Notes: generated by a model from the letters alone, not told the origin. A DNA stretch of 64,000 bases from Eleginops maclovinus (GCF_036324505.1 NC_086370.1:16394600-16458599), one strand, 5' to 3'; positions 26,301 through 40,867 are shown, numbered from the stretch's first letter. Numbers and translations: made by a program.

Positions 26301-29300
26301 TGATCAAGAGGGGCACTACCTTCTCACCGCTGCCTCAGATTCACACATCTATGTACTTGAGGCCAAGCCATCAAAGGGATTTTCAGTCATAGGATACACA
26401 GGTAGATACTCTTTATTGAATCATTTGACATGTTGTCCTGTATGTCCAAAAACACTTGTCCTGTTACAGTAACACTTTAACTTGAAAAAGAGCAATGGAT
26501 TTGGTAATATTGTGTTTAAATACTAAGAACTGAGCTCACCTGCATCTTTTTTCTCATTGGATTTTCCTTCTAGTGGTTCCTGGGCCCATTTTGTCACTTT
26601 CCACTCAGTGCATCAGAGACTGTGAGCAGGTGAAAGTTCTTGCACTGTGCAATGGACAGGAGCTCACAGTGTTCGCTCTGCCAGCGAAGAACCTTGCAGG
26701 TACAGCACTGATGGAGTAGATTCATTAAGGAATTTGTTACGTGGTAGTATTTTTTTGGGATAACACTGGTTGAGATGAGAGAGACCTATAAAAATAATAG
26801 AAAACTGATTCATGTCTAGTGGCTGTAATTACATTGCTGTCTTTGGGGGACAGTCACAAAGATGCACTGCACACTTTAGAGGAGTGATGTTGGAGCCTTG
26901 AACAAAAGATAAAAATAAACCTTGCAACCGCCAATTAGTAAATGATCTCCTACAGATGAGGAAAGGTTGAGCAGTTGGTAGAGTTGATAATTGCTCACAG
27001 TTTTCACACCTCTAGCAGTGAATAATGGAGTTGCAGTTTACTAGACTTCCACTTGCCTTCTGTTCTTAATGTTTTAAGGATGGGAATGTCATTATTCATC
27101 CATATCCGAGTATCAGCACTAAACTAGACATTTTTATTACATTGTTTAGACATGCTGTCCCAAACACTGGGAAAGAGAGAAAAACGACTCAGCAATTTAC
27201 AGGAACACACCCATTTGTTACGCAGCCTGTAAAACTATGTTGAACAAGACAGGCCATGAAACAGACGAGTCTCTAGAGGAAAGTTAAAACATTAACTCTT
27301 GGGAGTGGCTGCAGATTAAAGTCGTCTCACACAGGTTAAATGGTTCATACAACAAAAACAAACATGACTGTTGTGTTTTTTTAGGGAAGGGAGCAAGCTT
27401 GCTTCAAAAAGGGAGTGTCCTTGCTGAAACATTCATTGTATGCATAAGTGAAGAAACGGTTTTATGTACATGTTTCGCAACTTTGAGGACAATAGCTGAA
27501 ACTGCTGACTCAAAGGATGACTGTGCTCATTTAAGATTTTGCCCGTCACCACAGCAAACTTTAGACTGCTTTGTCATGGTGCTAAGACGGAAAAGTTTGT
27601 TTGTAGCCTGTAATCATACTGTCCAAAGTTCTCGAACCAGGACACAATGTTGATATTGAGTTTGATTTGATTTGGCAGTGTTATTGGCTATCTGTGTGAG
27701 TTTGGCTCTTATGATGAGGTTTTGAATTGGTAAATAAGCAGGTGGAACAATACAGTGGATCATCTGAACAATGTTCCTATACAACTATACAAAAATACAA
27801 CACAGTAAGGGAGTCTGTTTCCAATGACTTATTTTTTACTGCATTGATAATGTGCCTCTCCTGACTCCACAGGTCCAGATTGTGTAGACCGACATGGTTG
27901 TCTGTCGGCTTACATCCTCAAAGTATCCAGATACAAAGTGCCTCATCCTCTTGATTCCTGTGTTCTGGGAGTCAGTGAGGTCTTTGCTTACTGCCACGTG
28001 AAGAAAGCTCTTCAGCGATTTCAACTTCCACAGGTTTACTTCTGTCTTTATCCACCTGATATACCTCTGATACAATTATATAAAGCTATTATTTTAACTC
28101 AAATGTACAGAGATATATAGAAACAGCGGCAGGGATTAACACATTATCCTGCTCCATAGGAGACTGAGAGTCCCGCCAGTCAACAGGTGGTCCAGCTTGA
28201 ACCAGAGCAGGAAGTGAGGGGCCACCCAATGGGCCCCGCCTCTCTCGCTCTGTCTCCTCACCAGCTGTGGTTGGCTTCTGTGGGCCGAGATGGCCTCCTA
28301 TGCATCAGAGAAACTGCTAACATGGTAGGGGCTAATTTTATTAGTTTTACATTAAATATTTTAACCTTTAAACATTGGTAGAGAAGTATCCAGATGTTGT
28401 ACTTACGTAAAAGTAGCAATACCACAGTGTAAAATTACTCTGTTTCAAGTAAATGTCTTGCATTTAATTTGTTGTTTATGAAAAAGTCCATTTGGATTTG
28501 CATTTAAGTCATCAACATATAAATATATTAGTACCAGAACTAAAAGTACTCATCAGGTTTAATGGTATGGCATTTCAGAATAATGCTGACTACATTATTT
28601 GATCATAATTATTGAAATGTTGATGTGTTCATCACTTCAATGACGCGGCTGTTTTAAAGTGAAGCTAATTTCAACACATTTGTATACTTTACCCGCTCCC
28701 CCCTGGAGTCAATAACGTTTATCTTAACCTCTAATATTACATCTCCATTTCTTTCATTATTATATATTTTTATTTTTTATCTGAAGCTTCAAAGTTACTA
28801 TTTATCAAATAAATCCTATGTCCTATGTTTGAATCTTCTTGTCATTGTCTGTTGTGTGTATCATGATGCTGTTGCTGCACCTACAGGAGCAGTGCATTGA
28901 ACTGCAGAGTCATTCATGGCGTCTGGGTGGAGTTCGGAGCGTGTCCTTCTCTGCAGACAGCCAGACACTCCTCACAGCGGGCTTTAAAGATGGATCCCTC
29001 ATGTGCACCGATCTCAGGTAAAAAAGCAAGCAGTCAGTCATGCTGACATAATGCCCAGCTGTGAACAGCAGAGGGAGGTGTTGCTCACAGCGGTGCTGAC
29101 ACTCACACAGTCTGATGCAGCCCCGCAGTATTTTTCCTTTCTTAGCCTCAGCCTTGCAGGACAATAGTAAATAAATACAGGAGTGGTAGGACGAGAGGGA
29201 TCATTTGCAGGAAACAGAGATTATATAAACTTTAGAGAACAATTCAGCATGTTCCACATCTTCCTGGAAGCTTCAAAACACATTCTGCGTTTCCCTCAGC

Positions 29301-32300
29301 CGTTACGACTTATACCAACACTGTTTTATCGTTCCACTTATTACTGGTTTACTATATTTCTATTCAATTGGGTGGTCAAATGTGCCCCCAGGTTTTATGA
29401 AATAGCTTTAACACTTTTTCATTTGTGAGTCGTCTTCAAAGATTTATAGGGGTAGAGAAAATGATATAGTATAAAACAAGTTTCGTCGCTGCTTTTTTAT
29501 CCGATTTGTTGATGGTAATATAAAATGTAGTCAGAATTCTTATCCTCTAAGGGTGTTCTACTATTAAACTTTTTTTTTATAAATAAAAAATGGCAGCCTA
29601 ATGATGCAGAAAATCAAAAATGAACAGTTAATGTTGACTTCTACGTTTATTTGGATTTGTGGATCAGCTGGCCATCACTAAACCTCCTTAACAACAACAA
29701 TCATATATCTGCTCTATGATGGTGTGTATATTGTGTTCTTCATGGCTCCACGCAGGTTGAATGCTGCTAAGGTGAATAAAGCTGCTCAGTACAGTCAGTC
29801 TTTGGATCCTTTCTTGAAGAAAACATTCAAAAGAGAAAATCTAATCCTCATCGACATGCCTGAATGGGGTCAAGGGTTCCATGCTGGCACTGAAACAACA
29901 GAGGTAAGTGAGGTAAATTCTTCTCCTTTGTGTTGGCAGTAAATCACTGTTTGTTGCTTTTGAAATGCCACACAGTATGCTGCGATTTCAGAAATACCTA
30001 CAAACTAAAACTAATGCAGTGTAATACAACAGCCTTACAATAAATGATGTCTTGTGTTATGTTGTACTGTTATAACTGTGGTGGAAAATAATGTTAGAAA
30101 CACATCTGAGTAACCCTAAGGCAACACAATTCAACAGAACTACAGCCTACAAAATAAACAGGGAATGAAAGCCTCTCAGATTTAGACTAATGATACAATT
30201 GTCCAACTTTACTGGACAAGAGATTTAGATGTAGTAGTTAATGAAAATGTGAGGCCTCCCAGTACATTCTAAAAACATGGACAAATTGGAAAATGTTTAA
30301 GAATTGATTTTTCTTTCTGAGCTGTTTCAGTGATATACAGCTCAGCCTTTTGTGGTCTTAATTAAAGCAGTGTGGTATAAATCTAGTATGAATATTACAC
30401 AATTTGATGGATGGTTTTATTTATTGCGTATGTGAAGGCCTGGTTCATTACTAAACTAAAGTCAAATCTTTAGCAATGTGTCAAAACAAATGCTTCCATT
30501 TATGTATATTTATGCATTTTCTCCATATGTGTGGCTACACTCTGCAGGTTGGTGGTGGGGTAGATTCTTTGGATGTGACGGAGCAGGATGAGAGTTATAA
30601 CAGCCTGCTCTCTGCACCACCTTCACACCCCACCTGGCTGGAAAGCAGGCGAGAAGCGGTGAGTGACGAACATGCTGTAAAATGTGCGGCGACGGCCTGA
30701 GATTTGGATCACGTTCACTGTGTTTAGAAACTTCTCCTGAGACTCTGCAATGTTGCAGGTGAAGGATTTCGAAAGTGCACAAGTTACCTGTGTGTGATAT
30801 CTTGCTGTGTTGCTTTTGGCACACTCTCTGTTTGCGACAGCTTGATCTATCGCCCCGATAAGCATTAGTTAACAAATGTTTAGCACTTTGCCGCAGCTTC
30901 TTGATAACAATACATTGATACTGAAGGCGTGGCAGAGTTTGAATTGTGGGGTTTTCACCTCATTGACAAGTCACGCATGAGAAAAGAGTAGACGCACTTT
31001 CCACCCGGCATTATGCCAACAACGTGATTCCTATCAGTCTGTGTGTTCTCTGTGCTCGGTTTGAAAGAAGTAGGTTTAAAATCACAGTACGTTGTGGAGT
31101 GATGTAATGTGGGAGAGCATATAATTCCTCTTTATTATAATTCATTATTATTATACATTATTTTTGGTTGTAATATTCATCCTAATGAACACAACAATAC
31201 TAAACTTATTTTTGTTTTTATCTGCATATATTTCACAGGTTATAAAAGATGACAATGAGCAATTATCTGAGACGAAGAGCAACATGAAGAACACTTTCAA
31301 AGAGTTACGTGACAATGTAAGTACATTTGATATATATTTGTTTATTTTTAGCACCAATACTGTACCGTCAGACATGTTAAGCCAAACAATAAATAATGCT
31401 TGTGGAATTATGCTAACATATTTCTTATCTTGAATCTGATATTTTTAAATATTTAAATATTAAATAACTATTGAAATATTATGAAATACAGTGGGGCAAA
31501 AAAGTATTTAGTCAGCCACCAATTGTGCAAGTTCTCCCATTTAAAAAGATGAGAGAGGCCTGTAATTTTTATCATAGGTATACCTCAACTATGAGAGACA
31601 GAATGAGAAAAAAAATCCAGAAAATCACATTGTCTGATTTTTAAAGAATTTATTTTCAAATGATTGTGGAAAATAAGTATTTGGTCAATAACAAAAGTTC
31701 ATCTCAATACTTTGTTATATACCCTTTGTTGGCAATGACAGAGGTCAAACGTTTTCTGTAAGTCTTCACAAGGTTTTCATACACTGTTGCTGGTATTTTG
31801 GCCCATTCCTCCATGCAGATCTCCTCTAAAGCAGTGATGTTTTGGGGCTGTCGCTGTGCAACACAGACTTTCAACTCCCTCCAAAGATTTTCTATGGGGT
31901 TGAGATCTGGAGACTGGCTATGCCACTCCAGGACCTTGAAATGCTTCTTACGAAGCCACTCCTTCATTGCCCTGGCGGTGTGTTTGGGATCATTGTCATG
32001 CTGAAAGACCCAGCCACGCTTCATCTTCAGTGCCCTTGCTGATGGAAGGAGGTTTTCACTCAAAATCTCACGATACATGGCCCCATTCATTCTTTCCTTT
32101 ACACGGATCAGTCGTCCTGGTCCCTTTGCAGAAAAACAGCTCCAAAGCATGATGTTTCCACCCCCATGCTTCACAGTAGGTATGGTGTTCTTTGGATGCA
32201 ACTCTGCATTCTTTCTCCTCCAAACACGATGAGTTGAGTTTTTACCAAAAAGTTCTATTTTGGTTTCATCTGACCATATGACATTCTCCCAATCCTCTTC

Positions 32301-35300
32301 TGGATCATCCAAATGCCCTCTAGCAAACTTCAGACGGGCCTGGACATGTACTGGCTTAAGCAGGGGGACACGTCTGGAACTGCAGGATTTAAGTCCCTGG
32401 CGGCGTAGTGTGTTACTGATGGTAGCCTCTGTTACTTTGGTCCCAGCTCTCTGCAGGTCATTCACTAGGTCCCCCCGTGTGGTTCTGGGATTTTTGCTCA
32501 CCGTTCTGGTGATCATTTTGACCCCACGGGGTGAGATCTTGCGTGGAGCCCCAGATCGAGGGAGATAAGCAGTGGTCTTGTATGTCTTCCATTTTCTAAT
32601 AATTGCTCCCACAGTTGATTTCTTCACACCAAGCTGCTTACCTATTGCAGATTCAGTTTTCCCAGCCTGGTGCAGGTCTACAATTTTGTCTCTGGTCTCC
32701 TTTGACAGCTCTTTGGTCTTGGCCATAGTGGAGTTTGGAGTATGACTGTTTGAGGTTGTGGACAGGTGTCTTTTATACTGATAACGAGTTCAAAAAGGTG
32801 CCATTAATACAGGTAACGAGTGGAGGACAGAGGAGCCTCTTAAAGAAGAAGTTACAGGTCTGTGAGAGCCAGAAATCTTGCTTGTTTGTAGGTGACCAAA
32901 TACTTATTTTACAGAGGAATTTACCAATTAATTCATTAAAAATCCTACAATGTGATTTCCTGGATTTTTTTTTCTCATTCTGTCTCTCATAGTTGAAGTG
33001 TACCTATGATAAAAATTACAGGCCTCTCTCATCTTTTTAAATGGGAGAACTTGCACAATTGGTGGCTGACTAAATACTTTTTTGCCCCACTGTATATGAA
33101 ATATTTTAAAGCATCATATATTATCTGTCTAATGAACTTTTTATTTGTTATTTTTGACCCTTCTCATGTATGCTTGAAGCCCCTTTATGAAAAATACTAT
33201 TTAGCTCAAAATGTTTTTGAAAAGTTTGTCTAACTAAATATGACAACTAAACCGCCTTTCCCGATGTATTAGATCCAGGAGATGATGCGTGAAAATGAAA
33301 ACCTCCCGGATCTTGAGCGATTGCAACAAAAGGAGTTCAATCTGTACACTGAGGAGCAGAAGAGACTGGGGGCCATGGTGGAGCAGGAAGTTAATCGGGT
33401 AACACACACAAACACAATATAGCTTTGAGGTCATGATGTGAGGTTTGATTCTTATTTATGTATGTTTTTATTTAACAAGCTAACAGCTGAAATCCATCTG
33501 CAGTACTTAGGCAGCCACATAGCAATCAACAAACACCAAAAACATACCATAATCTCTATCACGCATATAATTGTAAAACAGATTAAAGTACAGGTCAATA
33601 AAATAGTACAGAGTACAGTTTACAATACTTTTCAGTTGAAAAACTCACTCTCATTCTGAACACATTGTAGGTGAGGAATGAAGTCGAATGGGAGATTTTA
33701 GCCAACTGTTACCTCTGTGATGTTCTGAAGAGAGAATGCTGGGATTCAATGAAGGTCAAAGGGAAAGCCATTAAGGTAAGATAGTTTAGGAACAAGTGTT
33801 ATATTTCTTAATAATCACAGCATGGTGTAAAGTGTAATGAGGAGATCTCTTCTGGCTGTCTACCTCAGGCCTTTTACTCTGAACACGAGGTGAAGAACTA
33901 TCCTCTGAGAGAGCGGACAGAGAAAGAGCTGGAGGACCTGCACAGGGTGGAGAATATCAGGAAGCTGGAAAAGGCAGCCTGCACCGTAAGCAGCTCCAAA
34001 CATTCTGCGGTTTAGATTCTTGTTAGCGCTGTAATTAGAAGCACATGTGATGAGTGGATTAGATGATCTGTTCACTGTTTTTAATTTCAAACAGCAGGAA
34101 GACATTTTCTTAAAGCTGTGATGGTGCAAACTTCTTAATATGTGGGTTTTCTCTCTCTTGAAATACATTTTATTGTGAAACCATTCAAGTCAAAACAGGT
34201 TTACAGCTGGGAATTGATTTAATGCATAAAATCACAGTCCTGCGTTTGACCTTTCAGTGTTGTAGTTTTTTTAAATGCTTAAACACGTGCCAGTCCACCA
34301 GTGTCAAAACTTGTCTAGATTCATGGCTATGTGGCCAAGAGATAGTTAACTTAACTACAATATTCTTTAGATGAAGTTTATAATCTTATGGCCACAGATT
34401 CAGTTCTCAAAGTGTATTTTAACCCTCTCATTAAAAGTGTTTTCCCCCGCAGCAGAGCAGCCTAAAGAGGAACTCCGACACCAACATTCTGAAGGAGGAA
34501 GAGCAGGGGAAAGAGAGGCACGAGGAAGAGACTCCTGTCGTAACTGGAAGTTTCTCCGCTCAGTTAGGATATTCAAATCCGTACATCTACGATCAGTTCT
34601 GCGTGCACACCACAGAACAGAGGATCAACCAGATCATTCTGCTGCAGGTGGGCACCTGCTTCAAAATGTGCTGGATCACAGTAAAAGTGTCATAATGGAT
34701 ACTTTTCTAAAACCCAGCACATATTGTATTTCATTTCTTAAAACCAACATTTTGTAATAAACAGCTTGAACGCATCACCTAACACATTTTAAAAATATAA
34801 TAATATATGCTTTAAATATCAACCAACCAGTTCAATTGCAAAAACGTAACAAGTACAGAGAGTGGACTGGTACTTTAAGTGGTACCAGATTGCCTCCTGG
34901 GCCCTACTGAGGTGCCCTTGAGAAAACAAAGGGACCCCAACCATGCTCCCTGGGTAGCTGCTCACTGATCCTAATATTAATATGGGTTAAATGCAGAGAT
35001 TAAAAAACATTTATTTGTATGTAAATGTTCCCACTGTGTGCCGAATAAATACATTTTAAAAAATGATGAGGAACATTATATAATAATATCAATGTTTAAG
35101 GAAAAAAGCATATCCATTTTGGTGGGTTTTTACTAAATGCTTGTATTATTCAATTTTCATGAATAAATGTGCAACTCCTGCATTTTTTAAATTCCCACAG
35201 CCTTATGTATTTTTTCTTTCTTAATTCTAGGAAATGTATTACATATTTCCTTCATGTTGTGTTTTAAATAATCAGGGGAAAAAATTACATTTTGACTGGT

Positions 35301-38300
35301 TTTTACATAACCCGATGTCTTTTGTGATTTATAAGAACGGTTTGACTCATACACGGTTAATGTCAACCTGATCATAAATCTGTTTGCCAAATTTCCCTCG
35401 TCTCTGAATGCAGGATGTGATTTATCGCATCAAGACGGCTTTCAACACTGACTTTGAGGCCATGCACAGGCAGAAGGTGCAGGAGCTGAACCAAGTGAGG
35501 GACAGGAACACGCATGTCAGGGAGATCATGCTGGAGCTGGACATGAAGGAGGCGCTGTGGGAGCCCAGCCTGACCAGCAGCGAGCGGCCAGAGAGGCTGC
35601 TCGCTGTGGACCACTCCGAGGTGACTGTCCTGCTGGTGAAACAGCTAAACAGTTCACAGAAAGTTCAACAAACAAAGAGTACATGTTGAGCTGCTCTGTG
35701 GTTTGTTTGTTTTTCTACTGAAATGTGAAACACTCTGTGGTCATCATCATATGAGATGCTTTGCATAGTAAACCAAAGGTGATATGCACTTGTGTCCCAC
35801 TGCAGATAAAAGCAAAAAGGTACCTCACCCCAGAACAGAAAAAGGAGGAGGAGAGGAAGAAGTCGGATGAGCGAAACCGCTTGACTGCCAAAGTAGGCCG
35901 CCATAATAAACTGTCTTTTTGACAGATTCTGTAAAGACTAAAACACACAAATATGTTTTTAATTGTTAGTGACAACAGAAAGAGTCCGATGTCTTTGTGA
36001 TGTTCATTAAAGAAGTTATAAACGCAGTTCCGGTCTGTCATATTGAGCTATCTTTCTATTGCAGGACGATAATGACAAAGACAGAGCTCTTGATGACATG
36101 ATGGAGGGAGTGCTTGAAGTGAAAAAGGAGGACATCTTGAAAATGGTGGGTCAAAAGATTGGAAATAGTCTTTAAGCATTTATAGTGTTAGAGATTGATC
36201 CCTAATGTATCATTTCATGTAAATAATATACAAAATGGAAGTCATACTAGTGAATTGCCAATCTGCAACTGTTTCAATTTATTTGATCAGCCTCAGATGG
36301 GAAGATTCAATTATTTTCTATTTGATAAATGAGAGTAGTTTGAATATTTTAGGATTTTTTACTGCTTCTCTATGTTTTTTTAATCATTTTTTGCAACCCT
36401 TATGAGCTAAAGAGAACCCTTCCCTACCTCCTTCAGATTTCTTTTATGAAAACCCATTTCTCACTGGAGCTACAATTGCATTTTTAATGCTCACACAAGA
36501 AAGCGTTAATAGGGTTGGTTTTTTACTAGATTTTTTTTCTAGGACACGTCAGTTCGAATTAGACAAATCAAAATGAAGTGCACATAGTTTCTATTGAATT
36601 AACTCCACAGGAAATACCTCCGCCTGCGTTTGTTTTGACCAAACCCGACATTCAATGGAGTGAGGAGGAGAAAAAAGTCTATAAAGACTATGAGAGGAAA
36701 ACCAAAGAACTCTGTGAGGAGAAGGAGAAATACAAAAAGGTACAATTCACAATTCTTCAGTTTTGCTATAATAAAACATCTGGTTGCTGATCAATATAAA
36801 TCGTTTGTAATTGCAGTTAGTGGAAACTGAAATGAAAAAACTGCAGGCATCCACCAAGGAAGCGACCGACAGGTTTGATGAAACTTTGACGAAGCTGTTT
36901 GAGAAGAAAGTGAAATGTGAAATGGCTATATATCAGGTGAGCCCACACACACACACACACACACAAACGCATGCCACAGACTAAGAATACAGTCACGTGC
37001 AGTCAATCTGTATCACATTCCTTCCTGTTGTTTTCTTTTTCCTTTCAACCATGAAGGGTCCTCTGTGCTCATTGTGGTTTCCTCCTTGAGATCATTCTGC
37101 GATATGATATCTTGTGTGTGCTACATACTGTTTACTGATGCTTTTGATGTGTTTTGCAGGAAGAGCTCAAGATCACTTATCTGGTATATTCAATCCTTAT
37201 AGAAGACGAAATGAGAAATCGAGAGCAGGAGCTCAAGCTCAAACTTGAAAAAACGTTGGCGTACAAGGTCAGAAACCTCAGTACACAGTAATGCTGAAAG
37301 AATTTATAACTGGCAACTTCAGATTCAGTAATTTGTGATCCACCTGAACGAACAGCAGTGATGTTCGTTCACATTTTATGATTCTACCTCATCCATCAAT
37401 CAGGCTTATTTTGCAGGAGCCAACCTGTGTAACATGCAAATGTGTAGACCGACCGTCATTACCTCGCGGTTCATTTTGCTTTGGTTTTATTGACCTGTGT
37501 TTCTCTGACAGGATGAGCTTGTGGAGGAGGTGAAGAGACATGAAGAACAAGTGGAATTGTTTCATGAGACTTATGAAAGTATTGTAGCTGAGGATAAAGT
37601 AAGCCAGCTGGTAAAATACATTCTGGCTGCAAGTGATGGTGCTCACACATAATATAATATCCCTCATGTCTCCCAAGGTTCTCGACAAAGAATTCAGTAA
37701 AGAGTTCTTTGATGTTCCAAACCATGTGGTCGACATTTTATACAAGTTATTCAAGCGTAGACCCAGGTTTGTAAGACTCACTTTCCTTAATATCCCCATT
37801 TTAATTTGTAAATGACCTGCTCAGTTAGTGCACACTGTATTTTATGCCTCAGAGTTCAAAAGGTGAGGACGGAGACCGACAACCGCTTCAGCCTGTTCAC
37901 AGAGCAGCGTCTGTGCGGCGCCATGGCCCCCGGTGCACTCGGTAAAATGCTGAAGGCCATGGAGGAGCTGGATGCTCCGGAGAATATACCAGAAGCCATC
38001 AGCCAATCAGTCTGGGAGAGGTTTTGCCTTGTCCGCAACACAAAAGTGGAAAGTGAGCACAAGGTAAAACAAGGAGAGGTTATAGGAAGGAAATACACAC
38101 ACACATTGAAAGTCAAATTTAAATAATAAGAGATGCTTTTGACAATACCAATAACAAATTCATCTTATTATTTCCATGTTTATGAAAGTCACTGTGCTAC
38201 ATTGTTGGATGTCTTTTGTGTAGCGGTCCACTCACTGTTGGTCCTGTGCTTTTTAGGTCAAAGTAAAAGCTTTTACTCTCGCCGAGATGCAGGCGCTCCT

Positions 38301-40867
38301 TCAGAAGAGGAGAGATGAGGTTAACGCCACTCAACAGGAAATTATAAATCTATCTGAGGGAGTGGAGAGGTACGACTGTCATGGTGTCAATTGTTCTGAT
38401 TATAGCAGTTGGTATATATACCATTGGTGGAAGTATTCAAGTCTTCTACTTCAATAAAATACAACACTGATTAATACTCTCTGTGCTATCAGCCAAAGAG
38501 GGCTATAGAGTCCAATAAGAATGAATATGAATATCCAGATGCTTTTTTACTGGACAGCAAAGAGAGGAACGTTTTTATTTTATTTTTTTAAAGCAACTAA
38601 AGCTGTCAGACAAATATGATTTGCATATGAGAATTTATATCTGCACTTAGAGAAGACCTGATAGAATGGCACTTCAGCCACAAGTCTTTAACAATTTGTA
38701 ATGTCAAACAACAATGATAGAGTTTATTAAATAAAAAAGGGAACTGCGGTATGTTTTGTTCCATCTCTCTACGGGAGAATGATTCTCTAAAAGGTTTGTG
38801 TTGTCCTGCTCCTTTGTAGTCTGCATAAGGAGAAGAACCGTTACCTGACGGACATCATGGTGCAGGTGCTGCTCAAACAGGGCCAGGTGGAGATTTCGAC
38901 CACAGAGCCGACTCTGGACTACACCGACTCTGTGCATCTCCACAGGAGTGTGGTGGAGGACCTCAACAGAATCATCAGGGTCAGCCTATACCAGCAGACT
39001 CACCAACACTTACGATCTATAATCAAAAAATGCTTGAGAAAACTTAATTACACTTTAAATACAACAGTACGAGACAAATTCAAGTAGTGTTCAAATACAT
39101 TAGTTATTAAGTTGTGTGTGTCAAATGTATTTATTTTATGTATGTGAACAGAGAGTGGGAGATCAGAAACTAGCCACCATGGTGGAGTGTAAAGATTTCC
39201 GTAAAGGCATCATCAAGCAGCAGTGGGAGCACAGGATGTTGACGATGCAGATAGAAGACCTCAACAGCAAGGCGAGAGACGCCCAGATGTTACGACTTTC
39301 TGAGGAGCAACAGGACGTGAGTGTCTTTTAGATACTGAAATATCCTTACACTGTTGTTTATCTTCTCCCAGGGACCTCATTTTTTCTCAAATACGCAGGA
39401 AATAGGCACTAAATAACATTCTCTGAGGAACAGTGCTACTGGATAGTGAATAGATTTTTACCTTGTATATAACTCATGGTAATTATATGTCAAAAATGTA
39501 ACGCATCAGCGGGAAGCGGCAATGAGGTATGCATTTATGGTGCATTTCTGGCCAAACCTCAGTCGCTGATATCAAGGCAGGTATTTTGGTTTTGGCATCT
39601 GATGTTTAGGGAGCAGAAAATTGTTACCATGCCTGTGTACAGATGGATGTGTGTGTCTGTCATCACTGACACAGACCCTAATCACGCAAGATACCCCACC
39701 CATGTTCTTCCTATTCGTGCGTCTTTTAAAACTATTACGGATTAGGTGGGTTAAATGAACACTATAGTAATGTTTACTTTACTCCTGCTTTTACATTTAG
39801 GCTATGTTTATGCAATTATTGAAAAGCAGATGTAATAAACAGTGTAATAAACACACCACAAAAAAATGACGGGAACTTTGCTCTGGTTGCGATCCTTTAA
39901 CCTCTTCTTACTGATTATAAAACACAAGTTAAAGAGTGTTAGTAATATAAAAAACATCAGGTAGGTGATGGTGTATATAATAAAAATACATCCCGATCGA
40001 ACAAGTCTTCCAGTATTTATATTCGGAAACTAGTTGAGCATGAGACATGTTTTCAGGTCTGCATGCCAGTTTCCTCTGGAAAAGTGTCCAGGTAGCTCTG
40101 CTGTGGCGTGGCATGAAGCTTCCTGTCATTGTTTCAGTCTCCGAACCCTTGAGAGGAAAACATTTTGAATATAAAAAAATCCATCCTGAACATTGTATGG
40201 TGAAGCAGATATACCACAACCACTATAAGTTCCCTGTTCACACAAGTCAGCGATTGCCTTTCTTTCTCCCAGTATTTCAACAAGACAGATCAAGACAGCA
40301 GTGTGTCGCGACAGGTTTGGATTCTGGAAAAAACTGTTGCTTTCCAGGAAAAGGTAATAGAAAAGTTGCTATATAATCTCATCAGTAAGCTTTGCATTAT
40401 TTACTCTAAATACCTGACCGTTAAATTAATATACATATTATATTATACTTTTAGACTCATCTACAGAGTCTGCAGCAACGCACAAGAAAGATTGAACAGC
40501 TTAACAGGCAGGCAGCAAGGAAAGCAGAGAAGAACGCCACTGTAGAAGAGGAGCTACCCAATATGCAGGTGACGGTGGCAGAGAGGTCCCACATCTACGA
40601 TGGAATAGGTAATAAAACAATATTTTCAAATCAGAGCAAAAGGGGATCTTGGATTTTCTTCACTGACATTGTGACATGTTTGGATGTTCAGCTTCAGAGG
40701 TAAACCAGGCAGCTAGAGAAAAGCAGCGCTACCAGGAAGTCGTTCAGAGGAAGAACTGGGAGGAGTTTGCCAGAGCGCAGGAGGAGAAGCTGGCGTTCCT
40801 CAGGGCAGAGGTCGAGCGTTTGAGGATGAAGAACTTTCCTTCACTTGATCAGCTGAAATACAACTGA
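23347..40867 (+). CDS. cfap43: Cilia- and flagella-associated protein 43 (WDR96)
   Basis: 38 coding exons: 23347-23375, 23576-23829, 23954-24050, 24150-24317, 24559-24709, 24864-25008, 25105-25187, 25315-25447, 25566-25682, 25779-25856, 25970-26118, 26298-26401, 26574-26699, 27873-28033, 28160-28324, 28887-29017, 29756-29903, 30548-30658, 31239-31316, 33273-33398, 33671-33775, 33869-33985, 34453-34647, 35414-35620, 35806-35892, 36065-36145, 36611-36739, 36817-36935, 37160-37267, 37512-37598, 37678-37766, 37853-38063, 38257-38369, 38820-38979, 39152-39316, 40273-40353, 40455-40608, 40692-40867. The sum is 4938 nt, 1645 residues (human 1665). Residues 1 to about 700 are WD40 repeats ([35 protein letters not shown]); the rest is charged coiled coil, with [16 protein letters not shown] and RRPRVQKVR landmarks matching human CFAP43. 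Known role: tether/tether-head complex of motile cilia and sperm flagella with CFAP44; loss causes flagellar defects. No frame damage seen. Confidence 0.96.
26700..27872. other. cfap43 intron 13, no other feature seen
   Basis: Long intron between WD40-coding exons. The open frame at 27399-27653 has no recognisable domain. Confidence 0.45.
28381..28570. repeat. Dispersed fish repeat fragment in cfap43 intron 15
   Basis: GAAGTATCCAGATG, then ACGTAAAAGTAGCAATACCA and TTTCAAGTAAATGTCTTGCA match the opposite end of the common percomorph repeat seen at 16425. It is a fragment without coding capacity. Confidence 0.55.
31487..33094 (-). mobile_element. Full-length Tc1-like (Tc1/mariner) DNA transposon
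   Basis: The element is 31489-33092 (1604 bp), flanked by TA at 31487-31488 and 33093-33094. Terminal inverted repeats of 145 and 146 bp (31489-31633 and 32947-33092) start CAGTGGGGCAAAAAAGTATT and differ by about three substitutions and one base in an A-run. One intact transposase gene fills the interior on the minus strand. It sits in cfap43 intron 19, antisense to the host gene. Near-identical repeats and an open transposase indicate a young insertion. Confidence 0.95.
31704..32726 (-). CDS. Tc1-like transposase, DD34E, apparently intact
   Basis: 340 residues, the standard length for Tc1-like fish transposases, with no stop or frameshift. Residues 1-115 form the paired-like helix-turn-helix DNA-binding region ([20 protein letters not shown]), with a hook at about 57-63 (RSGAPRK). 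The catalytic DDE domain has Asp153 (WSDETKIE), Asp244 (FQHDNDPKH) and Glu279 ([10 protein letters not shown]), with 34 residues between the last two. A glycine-rich box lies at 187-195 (KHGGGNIML). The protein binds the inverted repeats and performs cut-and-paste transposition into TA. Position-for-position agreement of the triad with active fish Tc1 elements suggests it could be functional; that is inference. Confidence 0.95.
   Translation of the reverse strand: MAKTKELSKETRDKIVDLHQAGKTESAIGKQLGVKKSTVGAIIRKWKTYKTTAYLPRSGAPRKISPRGVKMITRTVSKNPRTTRGDLVNDLQRAGTKVTEATISNTLRRQGLKSCSSRRVPLLKPVHVQARLKFARGHLDDPEEDWENVIWSDETKIELFGKNSTHRVWRRKNAELHPKNTIPTVKHGGGNIMLWSCFSAKGPGRLIRVKERMNGAMYREILSENLLPSARALKMKRGWVFQHDNDPKHTARAMKEWLRKKHFKVLEWHSQSPDLNPIENLWRELKVCVAQRQPQNITALEEICMEEWAKIPATVYENLVKTYRKRLTSVIANKGYITKY
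34880..35045. repeat. Dispersed teleost repeat fragment in cfap43 intron 23
   Basis: Contains TGAGGTGCCCTTGAGAAAAC, CATGCTCCCTGGGTAGCTGC and ATGGGTTAAATGCAGAGATT, motifs I recognise from a widespread fish interspersed repeat. No coding capacity and the ends are not resolved. Confidence 0.45.
39317..40272. other. cfap43 intron 35, no other feature seen
   Basis: The open frames on both strands (for example 39476-39745 and 39929-40219) have no recognisable domains; the region is a plain intron. Confidence 0.4.
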
